Source of the DNA: Acetobacter aceti
GTDB lineage: Bacteria; Pseudomonadota; Alphaproteobacteria; Acetobacterales; Acetobacteraceae
NCBI RefSeq assembly: GCF_002005445.1
Contig: NZ_CP014692.1
Span: forward strand, 1,178,001-1,242,000
Direction: 5' to 3'
Length of the DNA stretch: 64,000 nucleotides
Of this stretch, positions 29,680-38,791 are shown piece by piece. The translations under genes were made by a program, and so were the position numbers. Below the pieces are notes generated by a model. The model saw only the letters and a list, made by a program, of their open reading frames with translations. It ran no database searches and was not told the DNA's origin. The first letter of the stretch is position 1, and the number at the start of each line of letters is the position of its first letter.

Positions 29680-29853
29680 GGTTTATTGTTTTTACGAGCA
29701 GATCCCATATTTTCAAATAGGTGGGAGAAGTATGGTTCTTCCCTCTATTGCTTGTGAGGCGGGAGGCAGGGAGAGATATTGTTCTGTGTAGGGTGCCTCA
29801 GGACGAAGACTCCTGAACCTCTCAAATCGACCTTGTGCCTCTCCTGAAGACAA
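29680..29853. other. Short non-coding gap between IS pair hairpin and yceI terminator
   Basis: No gene is recognised. A small inverted repeat (TCAGGA with TCCTGA near 29787-29815) is present. Nothing else is supportable. Confidence 0.3.
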
Positions 29854-29882
29854 TAAAAAAGCCGGGCATCTTGCGCCCGGCT
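29854..29882 (-). terminator. Rho-independent terminator of the yceI gene
   Basis: A perfect 8-bp GC-rich stem (AGCCGGGC at 29860-29867 with 29875-29882). Read on the minus strand it is followed by TTTTTTATTG. It lies 26 nt past the yceI stop codon. Confidence 0.85.
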
Positions 29883-29907
29883 CTCCAGTGGCGAACTGAC
29901 CGGAAAC

Positions 29908-30516
29908 TTACTTTTTCTCGAATGCGCCTGCGATGGTCAGGGTCACATCGTCACCCACCATGGGCACGTATTTACTGACACCGAATTCACTGCGCTTCAC
30001 TGTGGTCGTGCCTTCAAAACCGATTGTATATGCTTTATCCATTGGGTTGACGCCAGCGCCGATAAAGTGCGCGTGGAGTGTCGCTGGCTTGGTGATGCCG
30101 TGCAGGGTCAGGCTTCCGGCGATATCCGCTTCGCCTTCACCCGTTTGAGTGACGCTGCTGGAAACGAAGGTTGCTGTCGGAAACCGGGCTGCATCAAACC
30201 AGTCGGATGCTTTCAGCTCATCGGTGAGGCGACTGCTTGTTGTCTGAACGCTGTCGATTTTCAGCGCGACATCAAGCTTCGTTTTGTCGAGGTGCTTCGG
30301 ATTGAATTTCAGCGTGCCGGACGCATCAGAAAACAGGCCGCTATAATTGGTGAAACCGAAGTGCAGCAGGGAGAAAACGACCTGTGTATGTCCCGGCTCA
30401 ATCACATACTGGCCCGCCTTGATGTCTGCGGGCAGAGGTGCGGCACTGGCGGTTCCCAGCGCGGCGATCAGGCCGAAAGCGGCGAGAGAGGACGTGAGGA
30501 GTGTTCTTTTCTTCAT
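29908..30516 (-). CDS. YceI-family periplasmic lipocalin-like protein
   Basis: 202 aa with a signal peptide (MKKRTLLTSSLAAFGLIAALGTASA-AP). The mature domain has YVIEPGHTQVVFSLLHFGFTNYSGLF, FDAARFPTATFVS and SLTLHGITKPATL, the YceI pattern. YceI proteins are small beta-barrels that bind polyisoprenoid-like amphiphiles; the physiological role is generally unclear. An AAGGACAAGG stretch precedes the ATG. It lies 28 nt downstream of the dioxygenase gene on the same strand and probably forms an operon with it. Confidence 0.88.
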   Translation of the reverse strand: MKKRTLLTSSLAAFGLIAALGTASAAPLPADIKAGQYVIEPGHTQVVFSLLHFGFTNYSGLFSDASGTLKFNPKHLDKTKLDVALKIDSVQTTSSRLTDELKASDWFDAARFPTATFVSSSVTQTGEGEADIAGSLTLHGITKPATLHAHFIGAGVNPMDKAYTIGFEGTTTVKRSEFGVSKYVPMVGDDVTLTIAGAFEKK

Positions 30517-30544
30517 TAACCTTGTCCTTGTCTGAAAATAGAGG

Positions 30545-31360
30545 TTATCCGAAACGGAAACCCGAAAGGGCTTTTCCCATCACGACGTCGCTGTATGTGC
30601 GAACGCCACGATCCTGACCGGCAGCGCCGGCAGCGATCATGAGGGGAAGAAGATGTTCTTCGCGAGGATGGCATATCCGTGCGCCCGGAGCATGTTCCCA
30701 ATTGGTCAATGCCTGATGCCGGTCGGCGGGAGAGGCTTCCACCGTCTGCGACAGCCATCTGTCGAACAAGCGCGCCATGGCGTCCGTGGCGGGATCACCC
30801 GTCATGAACTGTCGGAGATTGTGGTAGCTCATGCCCGTTGCGACAATCAGCACGTTCTCGTCCCGTAAAGGGGCGAGCGCATGACCGACACGGAGTTCTT
30901 CGGCGGCATTCATGTCTTCATGCAGAGACAGTTCCACAACGGGAATATCTGCGTCGGGGAACGCAAGCATGAAGGGAATGAAGACGCCGTGGTCCAGTCC
31001 GCGACTGTCATCCTCGGCGCTCCGGATGCCAGCCAGTGTGAGCAGCGAGCGTACACGGGCAGCAAGAGCAGGCGAGCCGGGTGCGGGATATTTCAGGTGG
31101 TAAGTATGATCGGGAAATCCATAATAGTCATACAGCAAAGAGTGGTTCTCTGCCGTCGTGACTGTCGGCTCGCGGGTTTCCCAGTGACCTGACACCACGA
31201 GAATAGCAGAGGGTTTGCGTGGCAACGTAGCGGCTACACCCCGGAGATAGGCTTCCATTTTGTCCCACCCCGCCCAGTCCATGAAAAAGCATGGTCCCCC
31301 ACCGTGGGGCAGAAACAGAACAGGCTGGCGTTCATGGTCCGTGGCGGCTGCGTCAGTCAT
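30545..31360 (-). CDS. DODA-type class III extradiol ring-cleavage dioxygenase
   Basis: 271 aa with start ATG 31360 (MTDAAATDHERQPVLFLPHG). Candidate metal/catalytic histidines are His19 (FLPHGGGP), His59 (VVSGHWET), His124 (GLDHGVFIP) and His180 (GMSYHNLRQF), matching the LigB/YgiD layout. The family opens catechol rings, for example 4,5-DOPA, but the true substrate is unknown. The frame continues upstream to 31810, but that extension would run over the divergent regulator gene and has no family similarity. LysR regulator divergent; yceI downstream. Confidence 0.85.
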   Translation of the reverse strand: MTDAAATDHERQPVLFLPHGGGPCFFMDWAGWDKMEAYLRGVAATLPRKPSAILVVSGHWETREPTVTTAENHSLLYDYYGFPDHTYHLKYPAPGSPALAARVRSLLTLAGIRSAEDDSRGLDHGVFIPFMLAFPDADIPVVELSLHEDMNAAEELRVGHALAPLRDENVLIVATGMSYHNLRQFMTGDPATDAMARLFDRWLSQTVEASPADRHQALTNWEHAPGARICHPREEHLLPLMIAAGAAGQDRGVRTYSDVVMGKALSGFRFG

Positions 31361-31467
31361 CAGGCTTTTCCCTTCGGCCTTGTGCGGCATGGAACAATGG
31401 CATCCAACCCAGGTTGTGATAATGCCGGTTTCAGGCAAGATATCTGGAACTGTGAGTGTGAGATAAG

Positions 31468-32379
31468 ATGCTGGATCGTGTGACAAGCATGCAGGTCTTT
31501 GTGCGCGTGGTTTCGCAGGGCAGTTTTGCAGCAGCGGCGCGCACCCTGTCTCTCTCCCAGACCATGGTGACGCGACATATCGTTGCGCTGGAAGAGCGTC
31601 TGGGTGTGACGCTGTTTCAACGCAGCACGCGTCGTCTGTCGCTGACTGAGGCCGGGCAGCGCTATCTTGCGGGATGTCAGAGGGTTCTGGGCGATCTCGA
31701 TGAAATGGAACATGAGGTCGCTGCCGAAGGGCGTGAACCACGCGGGAGGTTGCGTCTGAACGCACCGGTGTCTTTCGCCATCCGGTATCTTGGACCGGTT
31801 CTGCCAGCATTCAGCCGGCGTTATCCCAAGGTTTCGGTGGAACTGGGTCTGGATGACGGTCTGGTGGATCTGATTGCGCAAGGCTGGGATCTGACACTGA
31901 GAATCCGGCGGATGGAAGCGAGCAGTCTGAAGGCGAGAAAGCTGGCCTCCATTCGCTATGTCGTGTGCGCGGCGCCGTCTTATCTCAACCGGTATGGTGC
32001 GCCGAAAACAGTGGCCGAACTGGAAACCCACATGTGCCTTGGTTACACGCTGAGTGAAGCTGTGGGGGTCGGGCGGTGGAGTTTCGGCAGGGATGGCGAG
32101 GTGACGGTTCCAGTATCCGGGCCGTTGAGCGCAAACAACGGCGACGTGCTGACACAGGCGGCTCTGGCCGGAATGGGCATTATCTACCAGCCCCTGTTCA
32201 TTGTGGCCGAGGCGGTTCGACGGGGTGATCTGAAAGTTCTTGATCTGGGAATGCCTCTTCTGGAGGGACCGGAACTGCAGGCGGTTTATGCGCCGGGTTT
32301 AACGGTGCCGCTCAAGACCCGCGTGATGATTGATTATCTGGTGGAGTGTTTTGGCGAGAGGCCCCCTTGGGAGCTTTAA
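31468..32379 (+). CDS. LysR-family transcriptional regulator
   Basis: 303 aa. The N-terminal winged helix (MQVFVRVVSQGSFAAAARTL, LSQTMVTRHIVALEERLG, LFQRSTRRLSLTEAG) is typical of the CrgA-like subgroup, followed by a substrate-binding domain (RGRLRLNAPVSF, GLVDLIAQGWDLTLRI). It is divergent from the dioxygenase gene with about 107 bp between starts, so it probably controls that operon in response to an aromatic or quinone-like effector (inference from context). Confidence 0.9.
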   Translation: MLDRVTSMQVFVRVVSQGSFAAAARTLSLSQTMVTRHIVALEERLGVTLFQRSTRRLSLTEAGQRYLAGCQRVLGDLDEMEHEVAAEGREPRGRLRLNAPVSFAIRYLGPVLPAFSRRYPKVSVELGLDDGLVDLIAQGWDLTLRIRRMEASSLKARKLASIRYVVCAAPSYLNRYGAPKTVAELETHMCLGYTLSEAVGVGRWSFGRDGEVTVPVSGPLSANNGDVLTQAALAGMGIIYQPLFIVAEAVRRGDLKVLDLGMPLLEGPELQAVYAPGLTVPLKTRVMIDYLVECFGERPPWEL

Positions 32380-32527
32380 AAAAAGCCATTGTTCTGCGTG
32401 AAACTGACAAAAGGATCTTCTTGGTTGCATGAAGCGCAGGAGTTGAAAGATCAGGTTTTGTAAATCCAGGGATCTCCCAGCACTGTACCCCTACCGGACA
32501 AAGTCCCCTTGATCCCGGTTAGTTAAA

Positions 32528-32568
32528 ACAGGTGGGATGAAGGATGAAATCTCTCTTCATCCCCTGTT
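32528..32568. terminator. Bidirectional terminator between LysR and usp genes
   Basis: GGGATGAAG (32534-32542) pairs with CTTCATCCC (32555-32563), and the stem is extended by ACAGG with CCTGT around a bulge. T-rich tracts flank it in both reading directions. It separates convergent genes. Confidence 0.7.
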
Positions 32569-32592
32569 TGCAAAGGACGTAATCCCCAGAAG

Positions 32593-33471
32593 TCAGCGGC
32601 TCATCAGAACAAGCTGCGTGTTGTTTTCCAGAACGTGGCGTGTCACGCCGCCGAGAATAAGCTGACGCAGCCGGGAATGGGAGTAGGCGCCCATCGCCAG
32701 CATGTCGGCGCCGAAATCCTGACAGGCTCCCAGAAGACCTTTTCCGATATCGCGGTCGATGGCCTGAAACTCCTGTCTGTCAGCAGCAATGCCATGCATG
32801 GAGAGATAATCCACGACTTCCCGCGCATCCGGACCGCGGCGCTGATAATCCTCGCAGTGAAGAACACGTACTCTCTCAGAAGTGCTGGCCCATGCGAGGA
32901 CACCGCGCAGAGCCGACGCGGCTTCAGCCGTTCCATTCCAGGCGATGCACACCCGTTTCACAAAGTGAGGCAACGGTATCCGCGGCGCGATGACGACAGG
33001 ACGTCCGCTGTCGAAAAGCACGGCATGCAGGGCTTCAGAGGAGGAAACTTCGTCTCCACTGTCCGGGTGCGGCACCAGTGTGAAATCGGAGAGGCGGGCA
33101 TGCCAGGGAACGACTTCGCTTTCGGCTCCCTTGATGACATTGAAACTCATGCTCGGTCGTCCCTGCGGAAACGGAATGCGGGGCGGGACGGCCTCGATGT
33201 CGGGTGTCCGGCTGGCGAAATCCTCGAAGGCGTGCTGCACTTCACGGGACCGCTTTCCCCCTTCCTTTTCGGCGGAAGCGATGAGTTCCTCGACCATGCC
33301 GCCGGTCAGTCCTTCGCCCGCCAGAGGCGCAATATCGCGTCCGTCAGAGCGGACGTGAAGAACGGCAAGATGCGCTGAAAAGCGACGGGCGAAGTTCGCG
33401 CCGGAGACAAAGGCGGCCTCGGCGTTCCGCGCACTGCTGAGCGGGAGGAGGATTTTACTGACCTGCTTCAT
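32593..33471 (-). CDS. Universal stress protein (UspA family)
   Basis: 292 aa, long enough for two Usp folds. The first starts KILLPLSSARNAEAAF; the second starts RVCIAWNGTAEAASALRGVL. The second half ends with the nucleotide-binding pattern GAYSHSRLRQLILGGVTRHVL, so ATP binding is likely there, while the first half has no clear such motif. The role is general stress tolerance; specific partners are not known. It is followed by the bidirectional hairpin. Confidence 0.85.
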   Translation of the reverse strand: MKQVSKILLPLSSARNAEAAFVSGANFARRFSAHLAVLHVRSDGRDIAPLAGEGLTGGMVEELIASAEKEGGKRSREVQHAFEDFASRTPDIEAVPPRIPFPQGRPSMSFNVIKGAESEVVPWHARLSDFTLVPHPDSGDEVSSSEALHAVLFDSGRPVVIAPRIPLPHFVKRVCIAWNGTAEAASALRGVLAWASTSERVRVLHCEDYQRRGPDAREVVDYLSMHGIAADRQEFQAIDRDIGKGLLGACQDFGADMLAMGAYSHSRLRQLILGGVTRHVLENNTQLVLMSR

Positions 33472-33734
33472 GATGCGCTCCTGTGTCTGATGGACCGAAA
33501 ATCTTGACGTTACAGGATAAACGCACGGAGTGGTGCAGAGTTACAGAGCTGTTCGTTATGTGATGAAAAAGAAACAGAAACAGGAGGATTGTTCGCCTCT
33601 TGTGCGTTTCTGCTGACAAAATCATGCAGGCGACGACCGCCAATGCTTCGGGGCGTAATAAAAAACAGACGTTTCCTTGGTGTGTATGGTGGAGAAACGC
33701 GCTGGAACTGGCCGTATAGGTGCGGCAACACGCC

Positions 33735-34181
33735 CTACAGATCCATCCGGTAACGAACAAAATCGTCCGCTTTGACGAACTCGTCATAGAGTTTGCGGGC
33801 GGGATTGTTCTCACGCGTGTGCCAGTAAAGCCGGGACCAGCCCTGTTTTCGACCCAGATCGACAAGATCCGTGATCAGGGCGCGACCCACACCGCTTCCG
33901 CGGGCTTCGGGTGTGACAAACAGATCTTCCAGATAGCAGATCGGTTTCATGACCCACGTACCTTCATGCAGAACACTATTGGTGAAGCCTATGGTTTCAC
34001 CCGATTTTTCAGCGATGCGGCAGAAGAGAGGGTTGCCCGTGTCAAGAAGCCGCTCCCATGTGCGCCGGGTCACTTCCGGGGGAACGGTCGCTTCGTAAAA
34101 CCGGTTATAGCCTGCCCATAACCGGTACCATGCGATTTCATCGGAGGCTTCAGCGTCTCTGATGACAAGGGGGGTATTCAT
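33735..34181 (-). CDS. GNAT-family N-acetyltransferase
   Basis: 148 aa with acetyl-CoA-binding motif A: YLEDLFVTPEARGSGVGRALITDLV (Arg/Gln-x-x-Gly-x-Gly/Ala type, here RGSGVG), and motif B near WSRLYWHTRENNPARKLYDEF. Substrate unknown; the C-terminal VKADDFVRYRMDL is typical of small-molecule or amino-acid acetyltransferases. It lies about 28 nt downstream of pdxH on the same strand and is probably co-transcribed. Confidence 0.85.
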   Translation of the reverse strand: MNTPLVIRDAEASDEIAWYRLWAGYNRFYEATVPPEVTRRTWERLLDTGNPLFCRIAEKSGETIGFTNSVLHEGTWVMKPICYLEDLFVTPEARGSGVGRALITDLVDLGRKQGWSRLYWHTRENNPARKLYDEFVKADDFVRYRMDL

Positions 34182-34209
34182 TGGAAAGGCTCCAGGGTCG
34201 GGAACGGGG

Positions 34210-34848
34210 TTACGGATACAGTCTCGTCACGTCCCACCCGTCCATGCCATGACGAACCCAGATAGCCCGGTCATGCAGCCGATAAGGGCGGTCCTGCCAG
34301 AACTCGAAACGATCTGGCAACAGACGGAAGCCTGACCAGTTGGCTGGGCGAGGAACCTCCTGTCCGGCATATTTCTCTTCCGTCTCATGGATACGTTTCT
34401 CGAACGTGGCGCGGTCGGGCAGGGGACGGGACTGATCGGAGGCGATGGCGCCGATCTGCGAGAGGCGTCGGCGTGTGGCGAAATAGGCGTCGGCCTCCTC
34501 CGTTGTGACAGGAGTGACGGTTCCCTCGATGCGGATCTGACGGCGCAGGCTTTTCCAGTGGAACAGCAGGGCGGCGACCGGCGTGGCGGTCAGTTCACGT
34601 CCCTTGCGGCTCTCGAGGTTGGTGTAGAAACAGAACCCCCTCCGATCCGCTCCCTTGAGCAGGATGATACGGGCGGAAGGGCGTCCTTCCGGTGAGACGG
34701 TGGCGAGCGTCATTGCGTTCGGGTCGTTGGGTTCGGATGCTTCCGCATCCTTCATCCATGCGGTGAAAAGATCGAACGGATCGGCGGAGAGATCGATCAA
34801 CGGCTGTTTTTCAGTATCCTGCTGCGGGATGCTCTCGGGGTGGCTCAT
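34210..34848 (-). CDS. pdxH: Pyridoxamine 5'-phosphate oxidase
   Basis: An FMN-dependent enzyme making pyridoxal 5'-phosphate, the last step of vitamin B6 synthesis and salvage. The start at ATG 34848 has GGAG 7 nt upstream; 212 aa. Motifs include NAMTLATVSPEGRPSARIILLKG, GFCFYTNLESRKGREL, PVAALLFHWKSLRRQIRIEG and the C-terminal WSGFRLLPDRFEFWQDRPYRLHDR, all diagnostic. It is divergent from fabI. The promoter between them is not resolved by eye. Confidence 0.95.
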   Translation of the reverse strand: MSHPESIPQQDTEKQPLIDLSADPFDLFTAWMKDAEASEPNDPNAMTLATVSPEGRPSARIILLKGADRRGFCFYTNLESRKGRELTATPVAALLFHWKSLRRQIRIEGTVTPVTTEEADAYFATRRRLSQIGAIASDQSRPLPDRATFEKRIHETEEKYAGQEVPRPANWSGFRLLPDRFEFWQDRPYRLHDRAIWVRHGMDGWDVTRLYP

Positions 34849-34973
34849 GAGCGTTCTCCGTTTCTCTGTCACGAGTGGAAAGGATTCTTGTTCTGTCCGG
34901 GCTTGTTCCCGCACGCTTGTTGTGCAACGACCCGTGCCATCTTGTCATCACTCCAGCAGTCGAGGTTTTTGTT

Positions 34974-35810
34974 ATGACTGAGGACACCCTTGCACCGGCT
35001 ACCGGCACTCTGATGCGCGGAAAGAGGGGCCTTGTAATGGGCGTGGCGAATGATCGCTCCATCGCCTGGGCCATAGCGAAAGCTGTTGCGGCACAGGGCG
35101 GTGAAGTGGCCTTCACCTATCAGGGCGAGGCGCTGGGCAAGCGCGTTCGTCCTCTTGCCGACAGTATCGGTTCCAAACTTGTTCTGCCATGCGACGTTTC
35201 CGATGACGCCGCGATCGACGAGACGTTCTCGGCAATTGAAAAAGAGTGGGGCGGTCTGGACTTCGTCGTCCACGCTATTGGCTGGGCGGACAAGCAGTAT
35301 CTGCGTGGCCGTTATGTCGATACGCCCCGTGAAGCCTTTCTCACGGCTCTGGATATTTCCTGTTATTCCTTCACTGCCGTCGCCCGTCGTGCAGCAGCCC
35401 TGATGAAAGACGGTGGCTCACTGCTGACCCTGACCTATCTCGGGGCGGAGCGCGTCATGCCGCATTATAATGTCATGGGTGTCGCCAAGGCTGCCCTTGA
35501 GGCTTCCGTGCGCTATATGGCTGCCGATCTCGGAACGGACGGTATCCGGGTGAATGCGATTTCCGCCGGTCCGATCAAGACGCTGGCCGCCAGCGGCATC
35601 GGCGACTTCCGCTATATTCTCAAATGGAACGAGTACAACGCTCCGCTTGAGCGTAATGTGGCGCTGGAAGAAGTCGGTGGCGCTGGTCTCTATATGCTGT
35701 CCGACCTGTCCCGTGGTGTGACCGGCGAGGTGCATCATGTGGATAGCGGCTACCATATTGTCGGCATGAAGAACCCGAAGGCTCCCGATATTTCGGTTGC
35801 CGGCGAGTAA
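34974..35810 (+). CDS. fabI: Enoyl-[acyl-carrier-protein] reductase (NADH)
   Basis: Catalyses the last reduction of each fatty-acid elongation cycle. Starting at ATG 34974 (GAGG upstream) the protein is 278 aa. Family marks: GLVMGVANDRSIAWAIA cofactor loop, the active-site Tyr and Lys in YNVMGVAKAALEA (Y-x6-K spacing of FabI), and the SAGPIKTLAASGI triclosan/substrate loop. An 18-nt gap leads to aroC, so they are probably co-transcribed. Confidence 0.95.
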   Translation: MTEDTLAPATGTLMRGKRGLVMGVANDRSIAWAIAKAVAAQGGEVAFTYQGEALGKRVRPLADSIGSKLVLPCDVSDDAAIDETFSAIEKEWGGLDFVVHAIGWADKQYLRGRYVDTPREAFLTALDISCYSFTAVARRAAALMKDGGSLLTLTYLGAERVMPHYNVMGVAKAALEASVRYMAADLGTDGIRVNAISAGPIKTLAASGIGDFRYILKWNEYNAPLERNVALEEVGGAGLYMLSDLSRGVTGEVHHVDSGYHIVGMKNPKAPDISVAGE

Positions 35811-35828
35811 GAGCGGGAGCGGTCAGGG

Positions 35829-36905
35829 ATGTCCTACAACACGTTCGGGCATATGTTCCGCGTCACGACCTGGGGCGAGAGCCACGGGCCGTCGATCGGG
35901 TGCGTGGTGGATGGCTGCCCGCCGCTGCTGGGTCTGACCGAAGAGGACATCCAGCCGTTTCTCGACAAGCGCCGTCCGGGTCAGTCCTCCTTTACGACCC
36001 AGCGCCGCGAGCCGGATCAGGTAAAAATCTGCTCGGGTGTGTTCGAGGGTAAAACTACCGGCACGCCGATTTCGCTGGTGATTGAAAACACCGACCAGCG
36101 CTCCAAAGACTATGGCGACATTGCCCAGACCTTCCGGCCCGGTCATGCGGATCTTGCCTACCAGACCAAATACGGTATCCGCGATTACCGGGGCGGCGGT
36201 CGCTCCTCCGCCCGTGAAACGGCGATGCGGGTGGCTGCGGGCGCCATTGCGCGCCATGTGCTCGGAGAAAATGTCCGTATCCGTGGCGCTCTGGTGCAGA
36301 TCGGCAAACATGCCATCGACCGCAGTCGCTGGGACTGGAACGAAATCGATCAGAACCCGTTCTTCTGTCCGGATGCGGAAAGCGTTCCTGTCTGGGAAGA
36401 GTATCTGGGTGGCATCCGGAAGGCAGGTTCTTCTGTTGGCGCGATTGTCGAAGTGGTTGCTGAGGGCGTCCCGGCTGGTCTCGGCGCACCGCTCTATGGC
36501 AAGCTGGATGCTGATCTGGCCGCCGCCCTGATGAGCATCAACGCCGTCAAGGCTGTCGAAATAGGTGATGGTTTTGAGACCGCCGCCTATGAAGGTCCGG
36601 ACAATGCGGACGCCATGCGGATGCAGGACGGAGAAGTCGCGTTCCAGAGCAACCATGCGGGCGGTATTCTCGGCGGTATCTCCACCGGACAGCCGATCGT
36701 CGCACGCTTCGCTGTCAAACCGACCAGTTCCATGCTGATTCCGGTGAACTCGGTCAATCGTTCTGGTGAAAATGTCGATGTCATCACCAAAGGACGGCAT
36801 GATCCCTGCGTCGGTATCCGCGCGGTGCCAGTGGGTGAGGCGATGCTCGCCTGCGTTCTGGCGGATCACCTGTTACGACATCGTGGGCAGGTGGGACGTT
36901 TCTGA
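35829..36905 (+). CDS. aroC: Chorismate synthase
   Basis: Converts 5-enolpyruvylshikimate-3-phosphate to chorismate using reduced FMN; the last step of the shared aromatic pathway. 358 aa. Signatures are present at the N-terminus ([19 protein letters not shown]), in the middle ([19 protein letters not shown]) and near the C-terminus ([18 protein letters not shown]). It follows fabI closely. A GGAGCGGTCAGGG stretch precedes the ATG. Confidence 0.95.
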   Translation: MSYNTFGHMFRVTTWGESHGPSIGCVVDGCPPLLGLTEEDIQPFLDKRRPGQSSFTTQRREPDQVKICSGVFEGKTTGTPISLVIENTDQRSKDYGDIAQTFRPGHADLAYQTKYGIRDYRGGGRSSARETAMRVAAGAIARHVLGENVRIRGALVQIGKHAIDRSRWDWNEIDQNPFFCPDAESVPVWEEYLGGIRKAGSSVGAIVEVVAEGVPAGLGAPLYGKLDADLAAALMSINAVKAVEIGDGFETAAYEGPDNADAMRMQDGEVAFQSNHAGGILGGISTGQPIVARFAVKPTSSMLIPVNSVNRSGENVDVITKGRHDPCVGIRAVPVGEAMLACVLADHLLRHRGQVGRF

Positions 36906-37037
36906 CGCTCCGTTTCTGATGCTGCAAGTTCGGGCCATATGGCCCGAAAGCACTGTAACCAAAGCCTCCCTTTGCAAATCGCCTGTCAATCTTCAAGGCG
37001 ACGCCTTTTCTCTCTTCGTCTCACAGGAACTGGTCTC

Positions 37038-38702
37038 ATGATCCGAGTCAGCGAAATCCGTCTGCCGCTGGAGCATGCTCCGGAAGCCCTGCCGGAAGCG
37101 GTGGCCCGGCGTCTCGGGGTAAGCAGGGCTGAGATTGGTCAGTTTTCTGTTGTCCGGCGTGGGTATGATGCCCGGAAAAGGGGGCGCATCGCTCTGGTTT
37201 ACTCGGTTGACTGCGTTCTTCCGGATGAAGCGGCAGTCCTGAGCAAGCACAGCGATGACCCACAGATCAGGATCACACCGGAGACGCGCTATGAACCGGT
37301 GGATGTGGACGTTCCGGCTCTGCTGGCTAAACCGGATTTCCAGCGCCCTGTCGTCGTGGGTGCCGGTCCCTGCGGTCTGATGGCGGCGCTTATCCTTGCG
37401 CAGATGGGACTGAAGCCAATCATTCTTGAACGTGGCAAGCCTGTGCGCGAGCGGACAGTCGACACATTCGCTCTCTGGCGGAAATCGGAACTGACGCCGG
37501 AAAGCAATGTCCAGTTTGGCGAGGGCGGAGCCGGCACCTTCTCGGACGGCAAGCTTTATACCCGCGTGAATGACGCCCGTCATCTGGGTCGCAAGGTGCT
37601 GGAGGAGTTCGTCCGCGCCGGAGCGCCGGAAGAAATTCTCTATCTGTCAAAACCGCATATCGGCACGTTCCGACTGGTTTCGATGGTCGAGCATATGCGT
37701 AAGGAGATCGAAGCGGCTGGGGGAACATACCGGTTCCACACGCGGGTTGAGCTACTGCTTCTCGATGAAAAAAGACAGGTGCGCGGCGTCCGTCTGTCGG
37801 ACGGCGAGGAAATCCTGACCCGCCACGTCATTCTGGCGGTCGGACACAGCGCCCGTGACACGTTCGAGATGCTCCACGCGGAAGGCGTGGCGATGGAAGC
37901 CAAGCCGTTCTCCATTGGCGTTCGCATCGAGCATCCCCAGTCCCTGATCGATGCTGACCAGTTCGGTCCGCAGGCCGGGTCGGAGATACTGGGTGCCGCG
38001 GATTACAAGCTGGTTCATCGCACGAAAGACGGGCGAGGGGTTTATTCCTTCTGCATGTGTCCGGGTGGCACCGTTGTTGCAGCGACGTCCGAACCGGAGC
38101 GCGTCGTCACCAACGGAATGAGCCAGTATTCCCGCGCCGAGCGGAACGCCAATGCCGGGATCGTGGTCGAGCTGAAGCCGGGTGTGGATTACCCCGACGA
38201 TCCTTTGGCGGGCGTGGCGTTCCAGCGGCATTGGGAAAGTCAGGCGTTTGTCGCAGGCGGTGGCGATTACAGGGCTCCAGCGCAGCGTGTTGAGGATTTT
38301 CTGGCGGAACGGCCCTCAACCCATCTGGGAGAAGTCACGCCGTCCTATCGTCCCGGCGTGACCCCCACGAGTCTTGATCGTTGTCTGCCCGATTTTGTCT
38401 GTGCCGCGATCCGTGAGGCGCTGCCCCTCTTTGCTCGCAAGCTGTCGAGTTTTGCTCTCGGCGATGCGGTGATGACCGGTGTTGAGACCCGTACGTCTTC
38501 GCCTCTTCAGATCCCGCGCAAGGATGATGGTGAGAGCCTCAATACACCCGGACTTTTCCCGGCAGGCGAAGGGGCGGGCTATGCCGGCGGCATCATGTCG
38601 GCGGCGATGGACGGTATCCGTATCGCAGAAGCCGTGGCGCTGGCGCTGGCCGGACGTCAGGCCAACGGGTTGCTGCGCGGGAAATCCGACAGTCTGGTCT
38701 GA
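37038..38702 (+). CDS. FAD-dependent oxidoreductase (large, uncharacterised)
   Basis: Starting at ATG 37038 (AGGAACTGG upstream), 554 aa. An N-terminal domain of ~95 residues (MIRVSEIRLPLEHAPEAL) precedes the dinucleotide-binding motif VVVGAGPCGLMAALILAQMG (near 106) and LILERG-type Glu. FGEGGAGTFSDGKLYTR and the C-terminal GLFPAGEGAGYAGGIMSAAMDGIR are features of the widespread family of NAD(P)/FAD-dependent dehydrogenases of unknown substrate. It is cytoplasmic, with no signal. Downstream of aroC by 132 bp. Confidence 0.85.
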   Translation: MIRVSEIRLPLEHAPEALPEAVARRLGVSRAEIGQFSVVRRGYDARKRGRIALVYSVDCVLPDEAAVLSKHSDDPQIRITPETRYEPVDVDVPALLAKPDFQRPVVVGAGPCGLMAALILAQMGLKPIILERGKPVRERTVDTFALWRKSELTPESNVQFGEGGAGTFSDGKLYTRVNDARHLGRKVLEEFVRAGAPEEILYLSKPHIGTFRLVSMVEHMRKEIEAAGGTYRFHTRVELLLLDEKRQVRGVRLSDGEEILTRHVILAVGHSARDTFEMLHAEGVAMEAKPFSIGVRIEHPQSLIDADQFGPQAGSEILGAADYKLVHRTKDGRGVYSFCMCPGGTVVAATSEPERVVTNGMSQYSRAERNANAGIVVELKPGVDYPDDPLAGVAFQRHWESQAFVAGGGDYRAPAQRVEDFLAERPSTHLGEVTPSYRPGVTPTSLDRCLPDFVCAAIREALPLFARKLSSFALGDAVMTGVETRTSSPLQIPRKDDGESLNTPGLFPAGEGAGYAGGIMSAAMDGIRIAEAVALALAGRQANGLLRGKSDSLV

Positions 38703-38791
38703 GTGTGTGGCCGGACTTGCGGAGTGGGCGGGTTTGGGCTGTTGTGACGAAAAGTCGGCCGGTATCATAACCGGCGGAAAAGGAGCCACCC

